Shown here: positions 17,060 to 28,071 of the stretch, piece by piece | How the letters are laid out: the number at the start of each line of letters is the position of its first letter | How positions within the stretch are numbered: position 1 is the stretch's first letter | Assembly: GCF_900105905.1 (NCBI RefSeq) | Contig: NZ_FNSV01000005.1 | Coordinates: 7,839,501-7,903,500 of the forward strand | DNA length: 64,000 bases | Direction of reading: 5' to 3' | Source of the DNA: Rhodococcus koreensis | GTDB lineage: Bacteria > Actinomycetota > Actinomycetes > Mycobacteriales > Mycobacteriaceae | Made by a program: the position numbers and the translations under genes | Notes under the pieces: generated by a model | Database searches by the model: none | Told to the model about the DNA's origin: nothing | Seen by the model: only the letters and a program-made list of their open reading frames with translations

Positions 17060-19090
17060 ATGGCTACACCCCAGCTCGCGGCGTCCGACCCGGCTTCGAA
17101 ACCCCCGAATCGTGCCGATTCGACCGCCCTGTTCGTCGTCGGCGGTCTCATCGCCGGCCTGGTAGCGGCAATCGTCGTCGGACTCTCCGCTGCTCAGGCG
17201 CTCGTGCTGCTGGGAATTCCGGATCCCGGACCGATCACCACCTACGGATTGCCCGCCATGCGGGCCGTGTCGGAGATCGCTGCCGTCATCACGATCGGAT
17301 CGTTGCTGCTCGCCGCGTTCTTCGTGCCACCGCAGAAGTCCGGCGTCCTCGACGTGGACGGCTACCGCGCCGTCCGCACCGCGTCGTACGCCGCGATCGT
17401 GTGGGCGGCGACCGCCCTCGTCCTCGTCCCGTTGACGCTGTCGGACACGTCCGGGCAACCCTTCGCCGAAGCGGTCAAGCCGGCCAACATCTTCAATTCG
17501 ATCGATCAGGTCGAACTCGCCGGCGCCTGGCGCTGGACCGCGATCATCGCCATCGTCCTCGCGATCGCCTCCCGGCTCGTGCTGCGCTGGTGGTGGACGC
17601 CGATCCTGCTGGTCGTCGGCATCCTCGGACTGATGCCGCTCGCGTTGACCGGGCACTCGTCCTCGGGCGGTTCGCACGACATGGCGACGAACAGCCTGAT
17701 CCTGCACCTCGTGGCGGCCTCGCTGTGGGCGGGCGGTCTGTTCGCTCTCCTCGCCCACGCGCGTCGGCGCGGCGCCTACACCGACGTCGCGGCGCGCAGG
17801 TTCTCCGCGGTCGCGACCGTCTGCTTCGTCGTCATGGCGGTCAGCGGTGTCGTGAACGCTCTCGTCCGCGTCCAGATCGGCGACCTCGTCGACACCACGT
17901 ACGGACGCCTGGTGGTCGCGAAGATCGTGGCCCTCGTCGTACTCGGTGTGTTCGGGTGGGCGCAGCGTCGCCGGGCGCTGCCCGCACTGCAGAAGGATCC
18001 GACGAAACGCGGCAACCTGATCCGCTTCGCCGGTGCGGAGGTCATGGTCTTCGCCGCGACGATCGGTCTCGCCGTGGGACTCGGCCGCACGCCCCCGCCG
18101 CCCCCGACCGCGGCGCCCACCCTCACGGAGGTGGAACTCGGCTACAACCTGGCGGGGCCGCCCACGTTCGCCCGCTTGATGCTGGACTGGCGATTCGACC
18201 TCCTCTACGGCACCGCCGCGATCGTGCTGGCCGTCGTGTACGCGCTCGGACTGCGCAAAATGCGGCGGCGCGGCGACCGCTGGCCCGTCGGCCGGACCGT
18301 CGCCTGGATGTGCGGGTGCGTGGTGCTGCTGATCGCCACGTCGTCGGGTGTCGGTCGCTACTCGCCGGCCGTGTTCAGCGTGCACATGGGCGCTCACATG
18401 GCGCTGTCCATGCTGGCGCCGGTTCTCCTGGTGCTCGGTGCCCCGATCACGCTCGCCCTGCGCGCCCTCGATCCCGCGGGCAAGAACGGTGTGCCGGGAC
18501 TGCGCGAATGGATCCTGACCGCGCTGCACAGCCCGTTCTCCCGGTTCATCACGCACCCCGTCGTCGCGGCGGTGCTGTTCGTGGGCGGTTTCTACGCCCT
18601 GTACCTCGGCGGGATCTTCGAGGCCGCCGTCGACTCCCACTCCGCGCACGTCCTGATGAACCTGCACTTCCTGCTGAGCGGCTACCTCTTCTACTGGGTC
18701 GCGATCGGCATCGACCCGTCGCCGCGCAAGCTGCAACCGGTGACGAAGCTCGCGATGGTGTTCGGCTCCCTGCCGTTCCACGCCTTCTTCGGCGTCGCGC
18801 TGATGAGCATGGGCGCCGTGATGGGCGAGTGGTACTACCGATCGCTCGGACTCGGCTGGAACGCCGACCTGGTGGGTGACCAGCAACTGGGCGGCAGCAT
18901 TGCCTGGGCCACCGGTGAGATCCCGCTGGTGCTGGTGATGATGGCGCTGCTCATCCAGTGGTCCCGCAGCGACGGCCGCACGGCGCGGCGGGTCGACCGG
19001 GCCGCGGACCGGGACGACGACGCGGATCTGGCAGCGCACAACGCGATGTTCGCGGAGTTGGCGCGACGGGACCGCGAGGCCGGGCGCTGA
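17060..19090 (+). CDS. CopD-CtaG fusion: copper transport / cytochrome c oxidase assembly membrane protein
   Basis: 676 residues, about 14-16 transmembrane segments. The N-terminal half has the CopD fold (FSAVATVCFVVMAVSGVVNALVR) and the C-terminal half the CtaG_caa3 domain (SVHMGAHMALSMLAPVLLVLGAP; HFLLSGYLFYW; AFFGVALMSMGAVM). Met/His residues on these helices could ligate copper. The fusion is common in Corynebacteriales (Rv0102). It likely delivers copper to haem-copper oxidase, which fits the ctaJ and PRSAF1 genes at 31 kb. A long charged cytoplasmic C-terminus ends the protein. Confidence 0.88.
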   Translation: MATPQLAASDPASKPPNRADSTALFVVGGLIAGLVAAIVVGLSAAQALVLLGIPDPGPITTYGLPAMRAVSEIAAVITIGSLLLAAFFVPPQKSGVLDVDGYRAVRTASYAAIVWAATALVLVPLTLSDTSGQPFAEAVKPANIFNSIDQVELAGAWRWTAIIAIVLAIASRLVLRWWWTPILLVVGILGLMPLALTGHSSSGGSHDMATNSLILHLVAASLWAGGLFALLAHARRRGAYTDVAARRFSAVATVCFVVMAVSGVVNALVRVQIGDLVDTTYGRLVVAKIVALVVLGVFGWAQRRRALPALQKDPTKRGNLIRFAGAEVMVFAATIGLAVGLGRTPPPPPTAAPTLTEVELGYNLAGPPTFARLMLDWRFDLLYGTAAIVLAVVYALGLRKMRRRGDRWPVGRTVAWMCGCVVLLIATSSGVGRYSPAVFSVHMGAHMALSMLAPVLLVLGAPITLALRALDPAGKNGVPGLREWILTALHSPFSRFITHPVVAAVLFVGGFYALYLGGIFEAAVDSHSAHVLMNLHFLLSGYLFYWVAIGIDPSPRKLQPVTKLAMVFGSLPFHAFFGVALMSMGAVMGEWYYRSLGLGWNADLVGDQQLGGSIAWATGEIPLVLVMMALLIQWSRSDGRTARRVDRAADRDDDADLAAHNAMFAELARRDREAGR

Positions 19091-19103
19091 CCGTTAGCAC
19101 GCC

Positions 19104-19122
19104 GCCCCGACACGTTCGGGGC
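19104..19122 (+). terminator. Hairpin after CopD-CtaG gene
   Basis: GCCCCGA (19104-19110) and TCGGGGC (19116-19122), loop CACGT, 13 bp after the stop. No T-run. Confidence 0.45.
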
Positions 19123-19214
19123 TCCCGGGGCCGTTTTCGCGGTTCCATCCACAACCGCTCGATTTCTCCACAGATGTCCGCTGCAGGCCGAAAACGGCGC
19201 CGCCGGACGGCACG

Positions 19215-19246
19215 CTGTGAGTGAAGGCACCTTGCCGCACTCACAG
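19215..19246. repeat. Nested palindrome in the ssb leader
   Basis: CTGTGAGTG (19215-19223) pairs with CACTCACAG (19238-19246), and an inner GGCA/TGCC stem (19226-19229/19233-19236) closes on CCT. It abuts the GGGGG ribosome site of the ssb gene, so folding could affect translation; it might equally be an operator or an intergenic repeat copy. Confidence 0.5.
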
Positions 19247-19258
19247 GGGGTAGACGTC

Positions 19259-19687
19259 ATGTACGAAACACACGGCACCGTCGTCGGAACGGTCATCACC
19301 AGCCCGGTCACCCGGTCGAACGCCGCCGGTGACGAGTTCCTCAGTTTCCGGATGGCGAGCACGGTCCGGCGCCGCGACCACGCGACGGGGGAGTGGCGTG
19401 ACGGGAGCACGCTCTACCTCACGGTGACCTGCAGGCGACGGCTGATGGCCGGCGTCGTCGCCTCGATCACGAAGGGCGATCCCGTTCTCGTGACGGGCGA
19501 GTTGCGCACCACCGAATACACCACCCGGGACGGCATCGCCCGCTCCGACCTGGAGTTGAGCGCCACCGCGATCGGACCGGATCTGGCCCGGTGCACGGTC
19601 GTGCTGGAGCGTGCGCCGAGAACGACCGACGGCGGTGCGGGGAACCCGGCGACCGAAGAGGTGGCCATCCGGTCCCTCGTCGCGTAG
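19259..19687 (+). CDS. ssb: Single-stranded DNA-binding protein paralogue (Rv2478c-like)
   Basis: 142 residues from ATG 19259, with GGGGG about seven bases upstream. The OB-fold is recognisable: GTVVGTVITSPVTRSNAAGDEFLSFRMAS, YLTVTCRRRLMAGVVASITKGDPVLVTGELR. It lacks the long Gly/Pro tail and acidic DDDIPF tip of the main replicative SSB, so it is the short paralogue found beside ettA in mycobacteria. A role in repair or competence-like processes is only inferred. Confidence 0.85.
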   Translation: MYETHGTVVGTVITSPVTRSNAAGDEFLSFRMASTVRRRDHATGEWRDGSTLYLTVTCRRRLMAGVVASITKGDPVLVTGELRTTEYTTRDGIARSDLELSATAIGPDLARCTVVLERAPRTTDGGAGNPATEEVAIRSLVA

Positions 19688-19820
19688 CGCACCTGCGGGT
19701 ATCGGCGCCGACCTCGCGTTCCCGGCGCCGATACCCACGGCATCTTCCCGGGAAGCCCCCGATCACGTCCCCGACCCTCCGCGATGTGGGTTCATCGCGC
19801 GTCACCATTAGGCTGGCCCC

Positions 19821-21500
<1,680 letters not shown>

Positions 21501-21504
21501 CCTG

Positions 21505-21927
21505 GTGGGGCAGCAGGCCTTCACGTACGAGATCCAGGTCCGGTGGGGTGACTCCGACCGCTTGGGTCACGTCAACAACACCCGCTTCATGGAGTACATG
21601 CAGGAAGCGCGGATCGCGTTCCTGACCACCGAGTTGCGCGCCGCCGGCGCGCAGCCCGGTGCGATGGTGGTGCGCAAGATGGACGTCGAATTCCTGCGTC
21701 CGGTCACCGACGCCTCCGGTCCGCTGACGATCGACGTGTCGGTGCTCCATGTCGGCAATTCGTCGTACACGATCCGGCACGTCGTTACGAGCCGCGACGG
21801 CGTCCACTGCGCGACGGGCGACGCCCTGCTGGTGGCGTTCGACGTGAAGACCGAACGGTCGCGTCCGCTGTCCGAGGCGGAACGCGACGGGCTCGAGAAG
21901 TACCTCGCGCCGGTGACCACCGGCTGA
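21505..21927 (+). CDS. 4-hydroxybenzoyl-CoA thioesterase-like hotdog protein
   Basis: 140 residues, GTG start 4 bp after ettA, so translationally coupled. VRWGDSDRLGHVNNTRFMEYMQEAR is the 4HBT signature with the catalytic Asp. It probably hydrolyses short or aromatic acyl-CoAs; substrate unknown. A second, related hotdog gene lies after the NAD-glutamate dehydrogenase, so the dehydrogenase is flanked by two thioesterases. Confidence 0.85.
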   Translation: MGQQAFTYEIQVRWGDSDRLGHVNNTRFMEYMQEARIAFLTTELRAAGAQPGAMVVRKMDVEFLRPVTDASGPLTIDVSVLHVGNSSYTIRHVVTSRDGVHCATGDALLVAFDVKTERSRPLSEAERDGLEKYLAPVTTG

Positions 21928-21970
21928 CGGATCCGGCACGCGGGGTGCCCGAAGTTCACCCTCTGTTCCC

Positions 21971-22010
21971 ATCGCCGCGGGCTAGTCTCGAGAGAGTTGC
22001 CCGCGGCGAT
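21971..22010 (+). promoter_or_regulatory. 11-bp inverted repeat before the NAD-glutamate dehydrogenase gene
   Basis: ATCGCCGCGGG (21971-21981) and CCCGCGGCGAT (22000-22010) are perfect complements around an 18-nt loop holding TAGTCT, a possible -10. The repeat ends 25 bp before the ATG. It is either an operator straddling the promoter or a leader hairpin close to the ribosome site. Confidence 0.5.
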
Positions 22011-22035
22011 CGGAACGAAGAGGAAGTGAGCCCCG

Positions 22036-25000
22036 ATGACGGAATCGGCAGCACTGAAAGATGCGGAGTGGGCGCGGAATCTGCCCGAAGGTCTCCGGTC
22101 TCAGGTGCCGACTCTCGCAGCCGTGTACTTCCGGCACGTCGATCGCGGTGACAGCGAGAGCGCCGTCAACGGCGCCTCCGACGCAGTGCTCGGCGCGCAC
22201 CTGACACTGGCGCTGCATCGGCCTCCGGAGCGCGCGATCACCCGGGTCTACCGGCCGGGCGACGGGCGCGAACTCGGTGCGTCGCTGCAGATCGTCACGG
22301 ACGATATGCCGCTGCTCGTCGAATCGATCACCGCGCTGCTGAACCGTCTCGGCATCGGGATCAGCGAATTCGTGCACCCGATCGTCTCGGTGCGGCGTGA
22401 TCCGATCGGCGCACTGCGCGGAATCCTCATGGGCGACAAGGCCAAGGATGCCGGCGAGGACGGTGTGTCCGAGTCGTGGATCCACGTCCAACTCGATCCG
22501 CGTGCCGACTCCGCGGTTCTCGACACGCTCGAGAAGGAGGTCGGCACCGTCCTCGCCGACGTGCGCCAGGTGGTCCGGGACACCGACATCATGCGCAAGC
22601 TCGAGCGGACGCTGGCCGACGAACTGGAGGCCTCCGCAACCTGTCCAGGTGTGTCGAAGAACGACCTGGAGGACTGCGCCGACCTGCTGCGGTGGATGTC
22701 GCAGGGCAATTACGCGGCGCTCGGGTACCGGCGATTCGAACTGGGGGAGCCGGACGATTCCGGCACCCGGAGCCTGCAGGTGGTGCCGGGCAGCGGTCTC
22801 GGGCTGCTGCGCTCCGACACGGTCACCGAAGGCCCGCTGAGTCTGCCGCCGGCCGCCGAGATCCCCGACCGCCCGCTGCTCGTGCTCACGCAGGGCTCGT
22901 TCCCCGCGACCGTGCACCGCTCGGTCTACCCGTTCTTCGTCGGTGTGAGCATCCTCGACGCGAACGGCAACATCACCGGTGAGCACCGCTTCCTCGGCGT
23001 CTTCACCGTCACGGCCCTGCACGAGAACGTCCTCGACATTCCCGTGATCGCCCGCCGGGTGCGCAAGGTGATCGACCGGGCCGGGTTCCAGTTGAACTCG
23101 TATTCGGGGCAGGCGATGCTGGAGGTAATCCAGTCGTTCCCGCGCACCGAACTGTTCTCCAGCGACGCGGACACCCTGTTCGACACGGTGACGGCCGTGC
23201 ACAGCATCGGGCTCAGGCGCCAGGTGCGCCTGTTCGTGCGCGAGGACTTTCTCGGACGGTTCGTCTCCTGCCTGATCTACCTGCCCCGGGATCGGTACAC
23301 CACCCGGGTCCGGCTCGCTATGCAGGACATCCTGCTGCGGGAATTCGGCGGCGGCACTTTGGAATACACTGCACGCGTCACGGAGTCCGATCTGGCGTTG
23401 CTGCACGTGACGATTCGCAAGAACACCGAACAGATGGGGTCGCGGCTCGACCTGTCGGACGCCGACCGCGAACGGGTCCAGGCGATGCTGGCCGAGGCGA
23501 GCCGCAGCTGGGACGACCACCTCGGGGACCTCCTGCCGGTCACCGCCGGTGTGGATCCCATTCTGGCGCAGCGGTATGCGGACGTGCTGCCCGAGGGGTA
23601 CAAGGAGGATTTCGACGCCACCCGCGCGTTGTCGGATCTCGCGAGGCTCGAGGCGCTCGAAGGCGGCTCCATCGACCTGCTGCTGTACCGCGACCGCGGG
23701 GCGGAGGTCGGGCACTGGCGGTTCACCCTGTACGTGGGCGGCGACGGTATTTCGCTGAGCCAGGTGCTCCCGGTGCTGCAGAGCCTGGGCGTGGAGGTCC
23801 TGGACGAACGGCCCTACCAGATTCCGCGGCCCGACGGGTTGACGTGCTGGATCTACGATTTCGGGTTGTCGGTGCCGGCGGAGTTGCTGCGCTCCTCGGT
23901 GGAGGACGACCTGGATGCCGAACTCGCCGCCGAGGAGGCATCCGCGGCCGAACCGAAGCTTCAGGAACGGTTCACGGACGCGTTCACCGCGGTCTGGTTC
24001 GGGCGGGCGGAGGCCGACCGGTTCAACGAACTGATCCTGCGGGCGGGAGTGTCGTGGCGGCAGGCCGTGATCCTGCGTGCGTACGCAAAGTATCTGCGCC
24101 AGGCGGGTTTTCCCTACAGCCAGTTCCACATCGAGGGGGTTGCGCTGGCCAATCCCCGGTCGGCGTACACGCTCGTCGAGTTGTTCGAGGCGATGTTCGA
24201 CCCGGAAACGCCCTCACCCGACCTGGTGGCCGAACTCGACACCCGTCTGCGGGAGTACATCGACTCCGTGGTCAGCCTCGACGCGGACCGCATCCTGCGC
24301 GGTCTGTTCGGGCTGATCAAGTCGACGCTGCGCACCAACTACTTCGTCACCGGCGAGACAGGGGAGCCGCCGGCGCATCTGTCGATCAAGCTCGATCCGA
24401 CCTCGATCCAGGAACTGCCGAAGCCCCGGCCGAAGTACGAGATCTTCGTGTACTCACCCGACGTCGAGGGTGTGCACCTGCGGTTCGGGTCCGTCGCCCG
24501 TGGCGGATTGCGCTGGTCCGACCGGCGTGAGGACTTCCGCACCGAGATCCTGGGATTGGCGAAGGCGCAGGCCGTGAAGAACGCGGTGATCGTCCCGGTC
24601 GGGGCGAAGGGCGGCTTCGTCGTCAAGAATCCCCCGACGCCGTCGGGGGACGCGGCGGCCGACCGCGCCGCCGCGCTCGAGGCGGGCCAGGACTGCTACC
24701 GCACGTTCATCTCCGGGCTCCTGGATCTCACCGACAACGTCGATCAGGTGTCGGGCGAGATCGTGCCTCCTACCCGGGTGGTGCGGCGGGACGGCGACGA
24801 CCGGTACCTCGTCGTGGCCGCGGACAAGGGCACCGCGAAATTCTCCGACCTCGCCAATTCGGTTGCCGAGCAGTACAACTTCTGGCTCGGCGACGCGTTC
24901 GCGTCCGGTGGGTCTGCCGGCTACGACCACAAGGGGATGGGCATCACCGCCCGCGGCGCCTGGGAGAGCGTGAAACGGCACTTCCGGGAGATGGGGGTCG

Positions 25001-26937
25001 ACACCCAGACGGAGGACTTCACGACGGTCGGTGTCGGCGACATGAGCGGCGACGTGTTCGGGAACGGCATGCTCTTGAGCAGGCACATCCGGCTGGTGGC
25101 GGCGTTCGACCACCGGCACGTCTTCCTCGACCCCGATCCCGACGCCGCGACGTCGTTCGAGGAACGGTCCCGGATGTTCGCGCTGCCCCGGTCGTCGTGG
25201 GCCGACTACGACACCAGCCTCATCAGCGAGGGCGGGGGAGTGTGGGACCGGACCCGCAAATCGGTCCCGATCAGCGCCGCCGCGCGCGCCGCCCTCGGAC
25301 TCGACGACACCGTCACCGAACTCTCCCCACCGGAACTGGTCCGGGCGATCCTGTGTGCCCCGGTGGATCTGCTGTGGAACGGCGGCATCGGCACGTACGT
25401 CAAGGCGTCCACCGAGACCAACGCGATGGTGGGCGACAAGAGCAACGACTCGGTGCGCGTCGACGGCAACGAGGTGCGGGCCAGGGTGGTCGGTGAGGGC
25501 GGCAACCTGGGGGTGACGGCGCTCGGCCGCATCGAGTACAGCCAGAACGGCGGCCGGATCAACACCGACGCGATCGACAACTCCGCGGGCGTGGACTGCT
25601 CCGATCACGAGGTGAACATCAAGATCCTGCTGGACTCGCTGGTGAGCAGCGGCGGTCTGCCGCGGGAGGACCGCAATCCGCTGCTGGCGTCGATGACCGA
25701 CGAGGTGGCCCACCTTGTTCTCGCGAACAACATCGCCCAGAACAACCTCCTCGGTGTCTCCCGGACGAGCGCGGTCCCGATGCTGAGCGTGCACCGCCGC
25801 CAGATCGAGCACCTCGCGTCCCGCCGCGGCCTCGACCGGAAACTCGAGGCCCTGCCCACCGAGGAGGAGATCGCCCGTCGCAGGCAGGCCGGGCAGGGGC
25901 TGACGTCCCCGGAACTCGCGACCCTCACCGCGCACGTGAAGCTGGCGCTCAAGGACGACCTCCTCGCGACGGACCTGCCCGACAGCGAGACGTTCGCGCC
26001 GCGCCTGCCGCGGTACTTCCCGACGGTGCTGCGCAAGCGGTTCCGGACGGCGATCAAGGCGCATCCCCTGCGCAGGCAGATCGTGGCCACGATGCTCGCG
26101 AACGAGACCATCGACAACGGCGGCATCACCTTCGCGTACCGACTGGCGGACGAGGCGGGAGCGAGCAGCACCGACGCCATCCGCGCGTATGCGGCGGTCA
26201 CCGAGATCTTCGCCCTGCCCGACCTGTGGTCGAGGATCCGGTCGGCGAACATCGCCGCGGACATCGAGGACGACCTGATCCTCGAGTCGGGCCGGGTTCT
26301 CGACCGGGCGTCGCGCTGGTTACTGACCAATCGGCCCCAGCCTCTCGCGGTGGGCGCCGAGATCGCCCGCTACTCGGCCGACTTCCGGGCCCTCTCGCCG
26401 AAGGTCCCGCAGCTGGTGCGGGGGCATCAGCTCACCGACGTGGAGCTGCGGGCGCGGCCGCTGGTCGTCCGCGGAGCGCCCGAAGACCTGGCCTTCGAGG
26501 TGTTCCGGCTTCTGGACAAGTTCTGTCTGCTCGACATCATCGACATCGCCGACATCGCCGAGCGCGATATCGACGAGGTTGCCGAGCTGTACTACGAACT
26601 CGACGCGCACCTCGGCATCGACTGGCTGCTCAGCGCGGTGTCCACCCTCGCGCGCGGTGACCGCTGGCATTCGCTGGCCCGTCTCGCGTTGCGCGACGAC
26701 CTCTACAGTTCGCTGCGCCAGCTCACGATGGAAGTGCTCCTCGGTGGCGAACCTCACGAGACCCCGCAGGAGAAGATCGACGACTGGGAGTCGACGAACG
26801 CGTCCCGGCTGGCCAGGGCGAGGTCCGCTCTCACCGAGATTTTCGAGTCTGGGACCCTTGACCTCGCGACGCTCTCGGTGGCGGCGCGTCAGGTACGCAG
26901 CATGGTGCGCGGTATGGGCACCCGATCGGAGGTATGA
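22036..26937 (+). CDS. gdh: NAD-specific glutamate dehydrogenase, large (about 180 kDa) class
   Basis: 1633 residues, the size of the L_180 class (Rv2476c; MSMEG_4699). A long N-terminal region with ACT-like folds precedes the catalytic core, which contains GSVARGGLRWSDRREDFRTEILGLAKAQ in two adjoining motifs, VPVGAKGGFVVK (catalytic Lys) and VGVGDMSGDVFGNGML (NAD site). A long C-terminal helical domain follows. It oxidises glutamate to 2-oxoglutarate and ammonium. Mycobacterial homologues are inhibited by GarA; this is not visible here. The last four bases ATGA overlap the next gene. Confidence 0.95.
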   Translation: MTESAALKDAEWARNLPEGLRSQVPTLAAVYFRHVDRGDSESAVNGASDAVLGAHLTLALHRPPERAITRVYRPGDGRELGASLQIVTDDMPLLVESITALLNRLGIGISEFVHPIVSVRRDPIGALRGILMGDKAKDAGEDGVSESWIHVQLDPRADSAVLDTLEKEVGTVLADVRQVVRDTDIMRKLERTLADELEASATCPGVSKNDLEDCADLLRWMSQGNYAALGYRRFELGEPDDSGTRSLQVVPGSGLGLLRSDTVTEGPLSLPPAAEIPDRPLLVLTQGSFPATVHRSVYPFFVGVSILDANGNITGEHRFLGVFTVTALHENVLDIPVIARRVRKVIDRAGFQLNSYSGQAMLEVIQSFPRTELFSSDADTLFDTVTAVHSIGLRRQVRLFVREDFLGRFVSCLIYLPRDRYTTRVRLAMQDILLREFGGGTLEYTARVTESDLALLHVTIRKNTEQMGSRLDLSDADRERVQAMLAEASRSWDDHLGDLLPVTAGVDPILAQRYADVLPEGYKEDFDATRALSDLARLEALEGGSIDLLLYRDRGAEVGHWRFTLYVGGDGISLSQVLPVLQSLGVEVLDERPYQIPRPDGLTCWIYDFGLSVPAELLRSSVEDDLDAELAAEEASAAEPKLQERFTDAFTAVWFGRAEADRFNELILRAGVSWRQAVILRAYAKYLRQAGFPYSQFHIEGVALANPRSAYTLVELFEAMFDPETPSPDLVAELDTRLREYIDSVVSLDADRILRGLFGLIKSTLRTNYFVTGETGEPPAHLSIKLDPTSIQELPKPRPKYEIFVYSPDVEGVHLRFGSVARGGLRWSDRREDFRTEILGLAKAQAVKNAVIVPVGAKGGFVVKNPPTPSGDAAADRAAALEAGQDCYRTFISGLLDLTDNVDQVSGEIVPPTRVVRRDGDDRYLVVAADKGTAKFSDLANSVAEQYNFWLGDAFASGGSAGYDHKGMGITARGAWESVKRHFREMGVDTQTEDFTTVGVGDMSGDVFGNGMLLSRHIRLVAAFDHRHVFLDPDPDAATSFEERSRMFALPRSSWADYDTSLISEGGGVWDRTRKSVPISAAARAALGLDDTVTELSPPELVRAILCAPVDLLWNGGIGTYVKASTETNAMVGDKSNDSVRVDGNEVRARVVGEGGNLGVTALGRIEYSQNGGRINTDAIDNSAGVDCSDHEVNIKILLDSLVSSGGLPREDRNPLLASMTDEVAHLVLANNIAQNNLLGVSRTSAVPMLSVHRRQIEHLASRRGLDRKLEALPTEEEIARRRQAGQGLTSPELATLTAHVKLALKDDLLATDLPDSETFAPRLPRYFPTVLRKRFRTAIKAHPLRRQIVATMLANETIDNGGITFAYRLADEAGASSTDAIRAYAAVTEIFALPDLWSRIRSANIAADIEDDLILESGRVLDRASRWLLTNRPQPLAVGAEIARYSADFRALSPKVPQLVRGHQLTDVELRARPLVVRGAPEDLAFEVFRLLDKFCLLDIIDIADIAERDIDEVAELYYELDAHLGIDWLLSAVSTLARGDRWHSLARLALRDDLYSSLRQLTMEVLLGGEPHETPQEKIDDWESTNASRLARARSALTEIFESGTLDLATLSVAARQVRSMVRGMGTRSEV

Positions 26938-27359
26938 CGTTGAGCGAGGGCTTTCACGCGGAGGTCGAAGTTCGATGGTCGGACATGGACGTCTTCCAGC
27001 ACATCAACCACGCTCGGATGGTGACGCTGCTGGAGGAGGCGCGGATTCCCTGGCTGTTCGAGGACGACCGGCCCACGGTCACGTTGCGTGACGGCGCGGT
27101 CATCGCCGACCTGCACGTGCGCTACCGCGGGCAGCTCCGGCACAGCGATTCACCGCTGGACGTGCTGATGTGGGTCGAGAAGGTTCGCGCCGTCGATTTC
27201 ACGATCAACTACGAGGTCCGCCCGAAGGGCGTCGACGTCTCGGTCGCGCCGTCCATCATCGCGTCGACGCAGATCGCGGCGTTCGACATCGACACTCAGC
27301 GGCTCCGCAGGATCACGGACGTCGAGCGCGGTTACCTGGAGAGCTGGCAGCGTGCATGA
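26934..27359 (+). CDS. Hotdog acyl-CoA thioesterase (Rv2475c-like)
   Basis: 141 residues. ATGA overlap with the dehydrogenase stop shows translational coupling. VRWSDMDVFQHINHARMVTLLEEARIPWLF carries the 4HBT signature with the catalytic Asp. Substrate unknown. The order gdh-thioesterase-hypothetical is as in mycobacteria. Confidence 0.85.
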   Translation: MTLSEGFHAEVEVRWSDMDVFQHINHARMVTLLEEARIPWLFEDDRPTVTLRDGAVIADLHVRYRGQLRHSDSPLDVLMWVEKVRAVDFTINYEVRPKGVDVSVAPSIIASTQIAAFDIDTQRLRRITDVERGYLESWQRA

Positions 27360-28038
27360 GCGCGTCCTGTCGATCCCGGACGCGACGGAGCGCGGCGATC
27401 TCGCCACCTTCCTCACCCGGGTGGTCCGGTTGGACGAGGCGACGGTGGTGCGTCTCCGCCAACGCGGACCCGGCCGTCTGACGGCCTGGGCGGCAACCGG
27501 TTTCGACGCGCTGGCGGTGCGCACGATCGCGGGGACGATCACCCCGGACGACACGTCGGCTGCCGGTGACCAACTGCTCGCCGCGCTCGAATCGGCGACC
27601 GCAGCCGACATCGATCCGGGGTTCTCGATGGATTCGGCGTGGCGGGGCGCCCTGCCTCCGACGGAGGGTTTCGTCCACGTCGACGACGTTCCGGCGCGCG
27701 TCCTGGTCGACCTCGCACAGCGCGGTGCGGCGCTGGCGCAGGAGCACGGCAGCAGCCACGGCCCGCCCGCGTCACTGCTCGACCAGGAGGTCCTGCGGGT
27801 GGAGGGCGCGGGGCAGACGGTCGGCATCCCGATGCGGGTGGTGTTCGCGCTCACCGCGATGGGGTTCGTCCCGCACGCCGGCTCGGATCGGTTGACCGCC
27901 GACATCGACCTCGACCGTATCGACGCCTCGGAACTGGTCCGGGTGCGGGCCACCGCCTCGTGGCTGCGGGTGGACGCCCGGTTCGGGTCGATCTACCGGC
28001 ACCGCGGTGGGGGGATTCCGCTGTCGGTGGCCCGGTAG
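27352..28038 (+). CDS. Conserved hypothetical protein (Rv2474c-like)
   Basis: 228 residues from a GTG that overlaps the end of the thioesterase gene by 8 bp. No membrane segment or catalytic motif recognised. ATFLTRVVRLDEATVVRLRQRG and LRVEGAGQTVGIPMRVVFALTAMGFVP are the best conserved-looking parts. Third gene of the gdh operon; conserved place in the operon suggests a linked function that is not known. Confidence 0.75.
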   Translation: MHERVLSIPDATERGDLATFLTRVVRLDEATVVRLRQRGPGRLTAWAATGFDALAVRTIAGTITPDDTSAAGDQLLAALESATAADIDPGFSMDSAWRGALPPTEGFVHVDDVPARVLVDLAQRGAALAQEHGSSHGPPASLLDQEVLRVEGAGQTVGIPMRVVFALTAMGFVPHAGSDRLTADIDLDRIDASELVRVRATASWLRVDARFGSIYRHRGGGIPLSVAR

Positions 28039-28071
28039 GCCGGGCGCACACCGCAACTGGGTGGGTCCGGG

